Shown: one piece after another, positions 8,994-17,619 of the stretch
Position numbering within the stretch: position 1 is the stretch's first letter
Layout: each line of letters begins with the position of its first letter
NCBI GenBank assembly: GCA_023401595.1
Contig: JAEXDQ010000040.1
Coordinates: forward strand, 1-64,000
DNA length: 64,000 nt
Direction of reading: 5' to 3'
Source: Spirochaetota bacterium
GTDB taxonomy: Bacteria > Spirochaetota > Spirochaetia > Sphaerochaetales > Sphaerochaetaceae
The notes under the pieces: generated by a model
Seen by the model: only the letters and a program-made list of their open reading frames with translations
What the model was told of the DNA's origin: nothing
Databases searched by the model: none
Made by a program: the position numbers and the translations under genes

Positions 8994-10322
8994 TTACGGA
9001 AGGATGACGGGAAGAACCGTGATTTCGGTCATCGTCGTCTTGGTCAGAATCTTCGCATTTTCAGCCGTCTTGTCGCTTCGGACGTCAAGAGGGAGATAAT
9101 AGTCCCCTACGCTCAACCGCAGGTCCTTGTTTACATCGACGACGACGTATACCGTCTTGGACAGGAATTGCTCCGTATAGACGTCATCATCCCATGTCAT
9201 GCCGTTCCCCAATCCGGAAAAACGGCCATGGACGATGAGCGAACCGTTGGCCCCGTCCCCTTGCGAAGCAGTAACGACACTGGCGGCGGCGTCCTTGAAC
9301 AATGTCAGGGCCCCCGTGCTTGCATCGCGGTAGCCCAGCCAGACCGAGATATCGTCGTCGGCGTATTTGCCGAGATGGGAGCCTAAAGTAGACGATTCGT
9401 TCCCATCCAGCTCCACCCTTCCTTCCACTGAAGGATAAGAGAGCTTTGTCGCCTTCATATAGGCGTTCAGATTTATGGAATTCCCGCTGATTTTCTTGGA
9501 AAGCACATCATTCGGACCATAGAACGCATAATCCGTCACCTCGGGGTCTCCGTGCGCTTCATTGTTGTACGCCTGTTTCCAAGTGATTTCATCGCTGGAC
9601 TGGACAGCCGAGATGATCACCGTCGGTTCAAACAACACCTTGATAGCCGCCGTAGGATCCACATACCGTGGATATGTCACGGTGATCGCCCCTGTTCCGG
9701 TAATCGTCTGATCATCATATATGATATATTCAGGGCTGGCAGAGGCGCTTTGGGGAACTTTCACGGTAACCTTTACCGCGGTATTGAGCGGGTTCCCTGT
9801 CGCGACATCCCGGACGGTCAGGTTAATCGTCGTCGTCTTACGGATCTTTGTCAGTTCCTCATAGACGGTGTCGGCGTTGTTGCTGTCGGACACGACGACG
9901 ATATCGCCGGTATTCTTGTACAAGCCGTAATCCTCATGATAGAACAGCAGGTACAGTCTGTTGTAGTCAGCGGTTTTGCCGAACTCAGGGCTCATCGATT
10001 CCCAGACCAATTTGCTGACGACAAACGAGCCGTTGTCCCCGGTGGTGGTCTTCCCTATATAGGAAGAGGTCGAAGGATGGAACCTTCCGTTAGGGTTCGC
10101 CATATACGCATTGTAATCGCTGTTCCGGTCGGATTCTTTCGTATATGCGTAGACCTGTACGTTAGCGATCCCCGCCTTGGGACTGCTTGTACTCTCGGCA
10201 TCCACGACCTTCCCGCTCACCCCGGCCTTGAACACCGATGAACATCCGCTGAGCGCGAACACCGCCATACAGCATGTCGCTATGACAAATATACGAATCG
10301 AACGATTTTTCCCATCACACAT
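8994..10322 (-). CDS. Lipoprotein encoded between the RND pump and TolC genes
   Basis: About 442 residues. The N-terminus is charged and then hydrophobic, ending in the lipobox FALSGC, so lipidation at that Cys is expected. Mature start GVSGKVVDAESTSSPKAGIANVQVYAYTKES resembles the carboxypeptidase-regulatory-like (transthyretin-type) beta-sandwich, and a second similar unit begins near INLTVRDVATGNPLNTAVKV. No catalytic motif is visible. ATG 10322 lies five bases after the pump stop, with GGAG inside the pump's last codons; the open frame upstream only repeats the pump's reading in another phase. Its place inside the operon suggests an accessory subunit of the pump, which is inference. Confidence 0.75.
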   Translation of the reverse strand: MCDGKNRSIRIFVIATCCMAVFALSGCSSVFKAGVSGKVVDAESTSSPKAGIANVQVYAYTKESDRNSDYNAYMANPNGRFHPSTSSYIGKTTTGDNGSFVVSKLVWESMSPEFGKTADYNRLYLLFYHEDYGLYKNTGDIVVVSDSNNADTVYEELTKIRKTTTINLTVRDVATGNPLNTAVKVTVKVPQSASASPEYIIYDDQTITGTGAITVTYPRYVDPTAAIKVLFEPTVIISAVQSSDEITWKQAYNNEAHGDPEVTDYAFYGPNDVLSKKISGNSINLNAYMKATKLSYPSVEGRVELDGNESSTLGSHLGKYADDDISVWLGYRDASTGALTLFKDAAASVVTASQGDGANGSLIVHGRFSGLGNGMTWDDDVYTEQFLSKTVYVVVDVNKDLRLSVGDYYLPLDVRSDKTAENAKILTKTTMTEITVLPVILP

Positions 10323-10326
10323 AGTC

Positions 10327-13300
10327 CTACTCCTCTTCCTTCTTGTCCACAGACCTACCGGTCGATAATGTCTTCGAGCTATCAGCCACCGCCATGCGGA
10401 CGACCAACGGTTGCGCATGTACCGGCGATGACGTACCAGCCACAGGGGCGCCTTCATCGGGAGAAGCGTCCTCCACCGTCTCCGTACCCACCTGCGCGCT
10501 TATCCTCGCACACGGTTCCGTACCAATCTCCGCACCCGTCTCTGCGCTTGTTCGCGTACACGTCTCTGCGATTGTCCCCGCGACCTTGTTCTCGGTAGCT
10601 TTCGGCGCAGGCGACGTATCAGCAAAAGATTTCCGTGCAGGTATATCCCGGACCTGCATAGTCGTCTCCGGTATGGGTGGCGAGCCTTCGGAAGCCATAG
10701 CCGATGACGAAGTACGCGCGCTTGGTTTCAACGGGCTCTCTTCCGCTACCGGCAGCTTTTGCGAACCTTGTGGCACTTGTGTGCCTTGTGGCTCGTGTGC
10801 CTCCCGCATACCTTGCGCAGCTCGCGGCTTTTGCAAACCTTGCGCATCTCGTGTGCCTTGCGCCCCCTGAGCCCCAGCCACGCAACCGGTCGTATCGGCC
10901 TTGCCCGCGAATCCATCCATACCGGTTGAACCAACGGTTTTCGCAACCGTGACGTCGGAAGGCGCCGTCCGGCCTGTAGCTTCAACGGCATTGCCCTTCT
11001 TCCGGTAGAACTTGGTGACCTGATGCTTCTCAGTGACATAGTAGAGCACAGGAATGATGAACAACGTGATCAACGTGGAGGTCAACAGCCCTCCGGCGAT
11101 CGCCTGACCCAGCGGAGCGTATATTTCGGCGCCCTCACCGCTGGAGACAGCCATCGGGACTACTCCGAGCATCGTCGTCAGCGTCGTCATGAAAATCGGC
11201 CTGATACGGCTGGCTGACCCATCGGCGACACAGTTTCTCAACAACGTATATTCATCGTCACGTCCAAGGCTCAGCCGCTTCTCAACGATGAATTCCTCTT
11301 CCACTCCCGCGGTCAACGTCTCTCCCCGCCGGTCGGCCAGGAGCTTCGCCCGACGCTGCTCACGGAGAAGGTTCACATAGTCGATCAGGATAATACCGTT
11401 GTTCACGACCACGCCGCCAAGGGAGATAACACCGAGCAAAGCGATCAAAGACATCGTAGAACCGAACATCAGCAGTCCGAGTACAATGCCGATGATACAG
11501 AATGGAATCGTCGCCATAATCAACAACGGCTGCCTGAACCGCTCGAACTGCAACACCATGACCACATATACAAGGAACCAGGCTATCGCGAGTGCAGTAA
11601 TCATTGGTGGAATAGAATCTCCGATCAGCTCCATGATACCGCCGGTCTTGGAAGTGACTCCCGACGGCAACGGATTCGCGGCGAGCCAGGCGTTCATGTG
11701 GCTGTTCACCACCGTAGTATCCTCGCTGACAAGATTCGCCGAGACGGTGATCGTCTTCGCCCTGTCGCTATGGTTGATCCGAGATACCGACTGCTCCACC
11801 CTGACATCGGCGAGGTTCGCGAACGAAACGGGCGTCCCGGCCATCGACACGATCTGGATATCGTTGATGGATTCCATCGTGACTGGCCGGTCGGTGATAT
11901 CGGAGAACAGCCGGATATCGTACCGGTTGCCGTCGGTCGTATTCCTGAACCGCCCCGCATCCACCCCCTGGAACAACACCCCTGTGGTAATCCCGGCCTC
12001 ATAGCTGGTGATTCCCAGCGAATTCATGTATTCATGGGACATGTCGATGACCATGGTGTTGGTATCGAACGAGGTATCGACGTAGGTGGTCACGACCGAC
12101 GGGTCGGTCTTCAACTCATCTTCGACCTTCATCGCCGTCTCATACAGCAAGTCAAGGTCTTCGCTGACCAACGTAAGACCGTAGCCGCCGCCACCGGAAA
12201 CATAGCCTACCAGCTTGTCGAACCCACCATTGGTCACTTCGATGGTCGCATCGGGGATTTCCGCGCTCAACAGCCCCTGTAGCAGCAGGATGATGTCATG
12301 GATGTCCCTGTCCCGTTCTTTGACGGGGACTAGGACGATCTTGCCGTAGGCGCTATGGGCGGAAGAAGAACCGAGAATCGATTTCTGGCTCTGGCCGGTG
12401 TAGAACACTGCGCTTTCCATCTCAGGAACCTGCTCTCGGATGAGCTTTTCGGCCCGCCACACCTTTTCACGGGTCTGCTGCAACGAATATCCGTTGGGAA
12501 ACTCCATATTCACGTAGAAATCGCCATTGTCCGTCGATGGGATGAACGCCATGCCAAGCGCGCTGACGATGAACAACGTCAATACCAGGACGCAGACGGA
12601 GAGAAGGACAATGAACTTCCATGACCGCATCGCCCATCCCAAAGCCCGGCGGTATCCGTTCTCAAATGCATCGATCCCCCGGTTGAACAATGTCTTGCGC
12701 CGCAATTTAGGACCGCCCGGCTTGAGAATCATCTTCATCAGAAACGGTACGACTACTACCGCGACAAGGAACGACGCCACCAGCGCAAGGATCAACGTCA
12801 TGGACACGTCCTTGAGAATCATGCCGACGATGCCGGAAAGCATTGCGATCGGGATGAATACCACTACCGTCGTAGCGGTGGAGGCGAAGATCGAAGTCCC
12901 GACCTCATCCGCACCACGGAAAATGGCGTTCTCGACCGCATAGCTCCCCTTCCTGTAGTACCGGTACACCTGTTCCAGCATGACGATGGAACCGTCCACG
13001 ACCATGCCGAGCGCGACGACCAGACCGGAGAGGCTCATCAGGTTGATCGAGATTCCGGCCACACGCATCCCGATGAAGGTGAACAGAATCGACAACGGTA
13101 TCGACAGACCGATGATCAACGTGGCCCGCAGGTCATTGAGAAACAGGAAAATGACCAGGACGGCCATGATGATGCCGCTGATACCGGACTGTATCACAGT
13201 CGACAGCGACGCGTTGACTGTACGGCTGTCATCGGAGATGACTTGGTACGTAACCGCCCCGCCGGTCTCCTTTTCGGATTCCTTGAGTATCTTCTTGACT

Positions 13301-14196
13301 TGTTTCGCGACATCGACCGTATTTCCGTCCGACCGCTTGGTAATGTCCACGACGACCAGACTTTGGCCGTTGGAATCAACGTAGTATTCGGGATCGGGAT
13401 AGGACAAGGTCACATCGGCGACATCGCCCAGCCGAATGACGACGTTGTCATCGCCCATTCCTACAGGAAGCTCCTTGATATCATCAAGAGTACTGAAGCC
13501 GCCTTCATAGCGGACATCGATGGTACGCCCCTTGTAGTCGGCGGAACCTATCGGCAACTGCACATTGCCGTAGTTGAGGATCTGGTAGACGTTCGCGACG
13601 GAAATACCCTTCGCCGTCAAATCCTCGATCCGAAGCTTTACGTTCACCCGAAGGGTCTTCCCTCCCGATATGGAGACATCGGCGACACCGGGAATCTGGG
13701 TGATCTGCGGCTTGAGGGTATCTTCCACGTAGCTGGTGAGTTTCGCCGTATCGGCGCCGCCACTGATGGAGAACGTGAACACAGGCAGCATCTCCGCACC
13801 ACCGACGAGAGCTTCAGGATCGCCTTGTATGCCGTCGGGCAGATCGGCCTTGACCTGGTCGATCCTATTGCGAACCTCGTTCAGCTGATCGTAGGGATCC
13901 ACCCCGTCCTGGAACGTGATGGTGATCCAGCTCACCGAATTGGCGCTCAGGGAATCGACGCTCTTGAAATTCGGCAGGGTGACGAAGTTGTCCTCCAATA
14001 TCGAGGTGATGTCTTCCTCGACGTCGGCCGCGCCGGCGCCGGGATAAATCGTTACTACCTCCACGGAGGGCAACGAGATATCCGACATGAACTCCGTATT
14101 CATACCGACGACGGAGAAGATACCGAAAGCCACCAGCACTATCAGCAGCATGCCGATGACGACGGGATGCTTGACCGCGAAATGTGAGACTTTCAC
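10327..14196 (-). CDS. RND-family multidrug efflux pump with a long low-complexity C-terminal tail
   Basis: 1289 residues. Residues about 1-1055 are a complete HAE1/AcrB-type RND transporter: N-terminal MKVSHFAVKHPVVIGMLLIV, two large periplasmic loops, the TM4 segment LMSLSGLVVALGMVVDGSIVMLE (a variant of the proton-relay helix), IFASTATTVVVFIPIAML, and the TM10-12 bundle ending GGLLTSTLITLFIIPVLYYV. Such pumps exchange protons for drugs, lipids or bile-like molecules. The last about 233 residues are unlike any RND pump: Ala/Gln/Gly-rich stretches with repeated AQG/PQG, then Thr/Glu/Ala/Gly-rich stretches. The tail should be cytoplasmic. The start overlaps the adaptor stop by four bases (ATGA), showing translational coupling. 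Confidence 0.92.
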   Translation of the reverse strand: MKVSHFAVKHPVVIGMLLIVLVAFGIFSVVGMNTEFMSDISLPSVEVVTIYPGAGAADVEEDITSILEDNFVTLPNFKSVDSLSANSVSWITITFQDGVDPYDQLNEVRNRIDQVKADLPDGIQGDPEALVGGAEMLPVFTFSISGGADTAKLTSYVEDTLKPQITQIPGVADVSISGGKTLRVNVKLRIEDLTAKGISVANVYQILNYGNVQLPIGSADYKGRTIDVRYEGGFSTLDDIKELPVGMGDDNVVIRLGDVADVTLSYPDPEYYVDSNGQSLVVVDITKRSDGNTVDVAKQVKKILKESEKETGGAVTYQVISDDSRTVNASLSTVIQSGISGIIMAVLVIFLFLNDLRATLIIGLSIPLSILFTFIGMRVAGISINLMSLSGLVVALGMVVDGSIVMLEQVYRYYRKGSYAVENAIFRGADEVGTSIFASTATTVVVFIPIAMLSGIVGMILKDVSMTLILALVASFLVAVVVVPFLMKMILKPGGPKLRRKTLFNRGIDAFENGYRRALGWAMRSWKFIVLLSVCVLVLTLFIVSALGMAFIPSTDNGDFYVNMEFPNGYSLQQTREKVWRAEKLIREQVPEMESAVFYTGQSQKSILGSSSAHSAYGKIVLVPVKERDRDIHDIILLLQGLLSAEIPDATIEVTNGGFDKLVGYVSGGGGYGLTLVSEDLDLLYETAMKVEDELKTDPSVVTTYVDTSFDTNTMVIDMSHEYMNSLGITSYEAGITTGVLFQGVDAGRFRNTTDGNRYDIRLFSDITDRPVTMESINDIQIVSMAGTPVSFANLADVRVEQSVSRINHSDRAKTITVSANLVSEDTTVVNSHMNAWLAANPLPSGVTSKTGGIMELIGDSIPPMITALAIAWFLVYVVMVLQFERFRQPLLIMATIPFCIIGIVLGLLMFGSTMSLIALLGVISLGGVVVNNGIILIDYVNLLREQRRAKLLADRRGETLTAGVEEEFIVEKRLSLGRDDEYTLLRNCVADGSASRIRPIFMTTLTTMLGVVPMAVSSGEGAEIYAPLGQAIAGGLLTSTLITLFIIPVLYYVTEKHQVTKFYRKKGNAVEATGRTAPSDVTVAKTVGSTGMDGFAGKADTTGCVAGAQGAQGTRDAQGLQKPRAAQGMREAHEPQGTQVPQGSQKLPVAEESPLKPSARTSSSAMASEGSPPIPETTMQVRDIPARKSFADTSPAPKATENKVAGTIAETCTRTSAETGAEIGTEPCARISAQVGTETVEDASPDEGAPVAGTSSPVHAQPLVVRMAVADSSKTLSTGRSVDKKEEE

Positions 14197-15302
14197 TGGG
14201 CCGCTCCTTCGGATTCAGGGGAAACCTGTACCGTGACCTGCTGACCGTCGAATACATTGTGCTGGCCGTCCACCACGAACCACATTTCGGCATATTCCTC
14301 CGGGACGCCGATTTTTTCATCGTCCTCCACCAACGGCTTCATATCAATCCACTTCACGCTCTGGGTCGCATCGTCGTAGACATAGCAGGAGCCATCGACC
14401 TTGCGGACCGTCTGGGAGATCGTAGCGATATCGGTCCAGGTTTCGTAGACCACGGTCACCTTCACGTACATACCGGGGCGGAAATCGTCCAGGTTCCCTT
14501 CCAGGCGGCAGACGACTTCAAATACTTTCGCTTCCGGCTGGATGTAGGGAGCAATCGTCTCTATCGTAGCGGAGGTACTCGCTTCGGGAGAGATCGCGCC
14601 GGAGGCGGGACGGGTCACGGTCGCTTTGAGATGGTCGCGGTTCTTGTTGAAAAGGTCGAAATACTTCTCCGGCACGTCGAGCCGCACGACCTGGTTGTCG
14701 AGGTCGGCGATCACCGCCACAGGTTGTTGAGAAGTGCCGATGCTCCCTTTCGCCGACGGGGCCATCAGCACGGTTCCGGAAGCCGGGGCGGAGACATCGG
14801 CATAGCCGAGCTGTAGCTTCGCCAGATCGTACTGGGCCAGCGAGGCGTCCCGCTGGGCCTTCGCCTGGTCGTAGTTCTGCCTGGAGGTCGCATTCGCTTC
14901 GTACAAGCCTTCCACCCGTTCAAATGTACTCTGATAAGCGAGGTAAGCGGCTTCGGCCTGGAGCATCTGCTGTTCATAGGGCCGTTTGTCTATGACGGCG
15001 ATCAGCTCGCCCTCCTGCACGTATTCGCCTGCTTTGACCGGGTATTCCATGATCGTCCCAGATACCAGCGGTACCACGGGAATCATGGCGTCGGCCTCCA
15101 CATGCCCGGAAAGCACTACGCTTTGCTCTATCGTCGCCCGTACAGGCTGCTGTATGACCACCGCGGGGTGCGGCGCTTTATATGTGACGGTCTCCCTTGT
15201 ATCAAGAAAATACAGGATGCCGAGGATGATTCCCCCGACGACGCCGATAAGAATCACATAACGCAGTATCAGCACGAATATATGCTTTTTGTTCAAGTTC
15301 AT
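14193..15302 (-). CDS. RND periplasmic adaptor (membrane fusion protein)
   Basis: About 369 residues. One N-terminal membrane anchor (about 8-30), then a first lipoyl half (HPAVVIQQPVRATIEQSVV), a helical hairpin (about 95-150), a second lipoyl half with LGYADVSAPASGTVLMAP, a beta-barrel domain and a membrane-proximal domain. This is the HlyD/AcrA architecture linking pump to TolC. The start MNLNKKHIF is chosen on protein grounds although GGAGG lies only two bases before it. A TTG 18 codons upstream (15356) has no ribosome site. First gene of the efflux operon and divergent from the TetR gene. Confidence 0.88.
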   Translation of the reverse strand: MNLNKKHIFVLILRYVILIGVVGGIILGILYFLDTRETVTYKAPHPAVVIQQPVRATIEQSVVLSGHVEADAMIPVVPLVSGTIMEYPVKAGEYVQEGELIAVIDKRPYEQQMLQAEAAYLAYQSTFERVEGLYEANATSRQNYDQAKAQRDASLAQYDLAKLQLGYADVSAPASGTVLMAPSAKGSIGTSQQPVAVIADLDNQVVRLDVPEKYFDLFNKNRDHLKATVTRPASGAISPEASTSATIETIAPYIQPEAKVFEVVCRLEGNLDDFRPGMYVKVTVVYETWTDIATISQTVRKVDGSCYVYDDATQSVKWIDMKPLVEDDEKIGVPEEYAEMWFVVDGQHNVFDGQQVTVQVSPESEGAAQ

Positions 15303-15407
15303 ACCTCCAGAATTCCAGCAAAGACGAATCGCTCCATGTAGCCCCGGAAGGATCAATGCCTACGCTTATCAAAAAGATACGCACCTCCTATGGAGTCGGC
15401 AACAGAA

Positions 15408-15431
15408 ATAAATTGAGCGCGCTCAATTTAT
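15408..15431. promoter_or_regulatory. Operator 1: 24-bp perfect palindrome in the efflux/tetR intergenic region
   Basis: A perfect palindrome centred between 15419 and 15420, half-site ATAAATTGAGCG, lying in the divergent promoter region. It shares the core TTGAGCnnGCTCAA with a second palindrome 64 bp away. A TTGACA hexamer on the reverse strand at 15462-15467 lies between the two sites and may be the -35 of the efflux operon. This is the likely binding site of the adjacent TetR-family protein. Confidence 0.8.
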
Positions 15432-15476
15432 ATCCAATATTGAATAATAACCTGTTGGTTATGTCAACTATTTTTG

Positions 15477-15490
15477 TTGAGCATGCTCAA
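15477..15490. promoter_or_regulatory. Operator 2: TTGAGCATGCTCAA
   Basis: A 14-bp perfect palindrome carrying the same half-site, TTGAGC, as operator 1. It lies about 84 bp before the tetR start and 64 bp centre-to-centre from operator 1, close to six helical turns, which would put both sites on one face of the DNA. Confidence 0.75.
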
Positions 15491-15573
15491 ATTTTAACGC
15501 TTTTTATATTGCGCATCCCGTCAAAATACGTAATACTTATCATGTGTTCATCTTGGAGTCGGGGAGGCTTGTC

Positions 15574-16263
15574 GTGGCAAAAGGACATGAGCATGATACA
15601 GAGCAGCTGATTCTTTCCGCGGCGTATGAGTTGTTCTTCACATTGGGTTATAAACAGACCACAATCCGCAAGATCATCCAGAAGGCAGGGGTCAAGAACG
15701 GCAGCTTGTATCATTATTATTCCAGCAAGGATGATATCTTCAGGCACCTGGTCTCCGAACTGCTGGACATATGCAGGCAACGGACGAAAGAACTTACGGG
15801 AGGGTCGGAAGATCCCGTGCTGACCTATTGCGTCGATACCGCGCTGAAGCTCAACGTAATCGCGACGTCGCCTTCCATCTGCGAACTGTTCAGCGAAGCC
15901 TTCTCTAGCTGGGATTCCATGAAGGACATGTTGTCCAGTTCGGTCACTCAAGATATCCAATTGTTTTCCGCTATCTCGCCCGGGTTGACCCTTGATGAAT
16001 GCTATATGCGGGAGGTGGTCTCCTACGGATGCCTCAGAGGCCTTACCCAAGCAAGTTATTTCCAACACATCCCGTACCAGAAACTCATCGATTATCAGCT
16101 CAAGACCGCGCTGAACCTATTCGGACTGGAAAAAGAGAAAATTGAGTGGATGATTGCCCAGTCCATCCAGCTGATAGAAGACTCATGCAAAGCTCCGGAC
16201 TGCGACATTTTCGAATACGCCCGCAAAAAACTTCAGAAAAGGGTCGATCAGTGGTCACTCTAG
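15574..16263 (+). CDS. TetR-family transcriptional regulator of the RND efflux operon
   Basis: About 229 residues. The N-terminal helix-turn-helix domain (about 8-55) reads AAYELFFTLGYKQTTIRKII then QKAGVKNGSLYHYYSSKDDI, a classic TetR DNA-binding unit. The remainder is the variable helical ligand domain. The GTG at 15574 is chosen because GGGGAGG stands at the right distance; an ATG ten codons earlier lacks a site. Divergent from the efflux operon with two matching palindromes between, so it very probably represses that operon and itself until a pump substrate binds. Its last codons lie inside the first unit of an 11-bp tandem array. Confidence 0.9.
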   Translation: MAKGHEHDTEQLILSAAYELFFTLGYKQTTIRKIIQKAGVKNGSLYHYYSSKDDIFRHLVSELLDICRQRTKELTGGSEDPVLTYCVDTALKLNVIATSPSICELFSEAFSSWDSMKDMLSSSVTQDIQLFSAISPGLTLDECYMREVVSYGCLRGLTQASYFQHIPYQKLIDYQLKTALNLFGLEKEKIEWMIAQSIQLIEDSCKAPDCDIFEYARKKLQKRVDQWSL

Positions 16264-16385
16264 GCTCACTCTAGGCTCAATTTAGGGTCACTCCAGGCTC
16301 AATTTAGGGTCACTCTAGGCTCAATTTAGGGTCACTCCAAGCTCAATCCAGGGTCACTCTAGACTCAATCTAGTGTCACTCTAGG
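16254..16385. repeat. 11-bp tandem array, twelve units, starting in the tetR stop region
   Basis: Twelve contiguous 11-bp units beginning at 16254, 16265, 16276 and so on to 16385. Two alternating forms dominate, GTCACTCTAGG and CTCAATTTAGG, giving a 22-bp higher-order period. Most units end in AGG. The first unit contains the tetR stop codon. No open frame of note crosses it and there are no spacers, so it is not CRISPR. Confidence 0.95.
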
Positions 16386-16560
16386 AAATCAAGGATTAGG
16401 AGTGTGGGTCAAGAAAAAGAGTGCCCAAAAACTGAATCTCCTTTTGTTTTTTTGAAGAAGGAAGAGAACGCAAAAACTATATAGTGTTGTAGTAAAGAGA
16501 TATTCATCATACAGCCCCAATAGGGGTTTGTTTGGTGTTTACTGAGGATGTACAATTTAC
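16386..16560. other. AT-rich junction between the 11-bp array and the Fic island
   Basis: About 175 bp with no gene. A short stem CCCCAATAGGGG at 16514-16525 followed by TTTGTTTGG could be a weak forward-strand terminator. Base composition drops here compared with the efflux operon, marking the left side of the Fic/DUF4314 segment. Confidence 0.35.
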
Positions 16561-17238
16561 TTACTCCTGCTCATAATAGTAGGAGTAATCTATTCCCTTC
16601 ATGAACACTTCACGATCGGTGACTTTGTCCGTCAATGCAGTTTTCAAAAGAACGCTTATCTTCGAAGAATCAGCTGGGCTTTCCCGCATGGCGTCAAGGT
16701 ACTCCTTCTTGTTGATTCTACTCCAGTCGATGCAAAGTCGCAGGTTCTTCTTCAGAATCAAGTCTAGCCAAATACGTGTGCTTCTGCCGTTTCCTTCTCT
16801 AAACGGATGTGCAACATTCATTTCCACATATTTTTTCACTATCTCATCAAATGTGGTTTCAGGCAGCATCTCAATTTTTTTCAACGTATTATCTAAATAC
16901 CGCACTGGGGCAAATTGAAAATCCCCTTTTGAGGTGTTCACATCACGTATCTGACCGGCAAAGTCATAGAGGCCTCCGAAAAGATAGCCATGAATCTGCC
17001 GTAAGCCTTTTACGGTACCAATCTCTATTGAATCAAACAGTGAGCTTTCATAGAGAGCATAGGCTTTAGATTTGCTTTTGCCGTCAATTGTTTCATCACT
17101 GTAAGAAAACCACTGGATAAACCGGTTGGCATTCTTGCTTGGAAACTGCTTGGCAAGCTCAATAATTCCATCATTATCCAGCACATTTGCAGCATGCTTC
17201 TTACCGTCTGGTGCTTCAAACTTGAATTGGGTAGTCAC
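16561..17238 (-). CDS. Fic-domain AMP transferase with C-terminal inhibitory motif (class III)
   Basis: About 225 residues from a GTG. The Fic core runs from about 75 to 215 with the catalytic motif HPFREGNGRSTR, which matches HxFx(D/E)GNxxxR, and the flap stretch GLYDFAGQIRDVNTSKG. The C-terminus ends GIDYSYYYEQE, matching the (S/T)xxxE inhibitory helix of class III Fic proteins such as the Neisseria enzyme, where Glu blocks ATP gamma-phosphate binding. Fic enzymes attach AMP from ATP to target hydroxyls, often gyrase, topoisomerase IV or self. Residues 1-70 are not Fic: they continue a Bro-N-like region lying in the same frame upstream. The GTG has no ribosome site, so the gene may be 5'-truncated. 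Confidence 0.85.
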   Translation of the reverse strand: MTTQFKFEAPDGKKHAANVLDNDGIIELAKQFPSKNANRFIQWFSYSDETIDGKSKSKAYALYESSLFDSIEIGTVKGLRQIHGYLFGGLYDFAGQIRDVNTSKGDFQFAPVRYLDNTLKKIEMLPETTFDEIVKKYVEMNVAHPFREGNGRSTRIWLDLILKKNLRLCIDWSRINKKEYLDAMRESPADSSKISVLLKTALTDKVTDREVFMKGIDYSYYYEQE

Positions 17239-17372
17239 ACTACCCAGTTGACTACCTTCCCTTTTCAGTTTGGCTTTCAGATATTTCCAATAGTTACGGT
17301 TCTTTTCATAACCGGTGAACTGGAGAAAGCTGCGGCACTTCTGCTGGAGGTCAGATGTTGGATAACCTAAAG
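17239..17372 (-). pseudogene. In-frame Bro-N-like segment without a start codon, upstream of Fic
   Basis: Reading back from the Fic GTG, the same frame stays open for about 44 codons to a TGA at about 17373. It translates as SFLQFTGYEKNRNYWKYLKA followed by KLKREGSQLG. With the Fic N-terminus this matches the Bro-N/phage-antirepressor pattern NYWKxLKxRLxKEG...DGK...DVxDxxxI...IPSxxAxxF. No ATG, GTG or TTG start is present in this stretch. The original gene was probably a longer Bro-N-Fic fusion that has lost its 5' end. Confidence 0.55.
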
Positions 17373-17619
17373 CTCAAATTTGAGCACCTTGGATTGGATC
17401 CGAACCCGAACAAATAATGACCGCCTGGGAATTGTCGGCAAGAGGATCGATCTCTTGGCGATGGACGATGTCAGAGCTCCTCAGATCGGAACTTACGGAA
17501 CAGCTCTCATGGTCGATGGAATCGGTGACTTGGTTGTTAATTGGGACAATCGCTGTTCTTTGAACCTTGTTCCATCAGTTGTCCGCTACAGGGTGTTGAA
17601 GGATGAAGATGAGCATTGA
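17355..17619 (+). pseudogene. DUF4314-like small gene with an apparent +1 frameshift
   Basis: An ATG at 17355 behind GGAGGTC opens MLDNLKLKFEHLGLDPNPNK and then meets TAA. One base further on, the next frame continues NDRLGIVGKRIDLLAMDDVR and runs to a stop at 17619, with GTYGTALMVDGIGDLVVNWD and SLNLVPSVVRYRVL. This second part matches DUF4314 (RIxLxxMDDPxxxPxGTxGTVxxVDDIGxLxVxWDNGxSLxLxPGxD), a small domain common on conjugative and other mobile elements. The well-placed start and the matching join suggest one gene split by a frameshift at AAATAA, by mutation or programmed slippage. A non-AUG start in the second frame is the alternative. Confidence 0.5.

Noticed and set aside
16254..16385. 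CRISPR array
   Set aside because: Units are 11 bases and contiguous, without spacers, and no cas genes are in the window.
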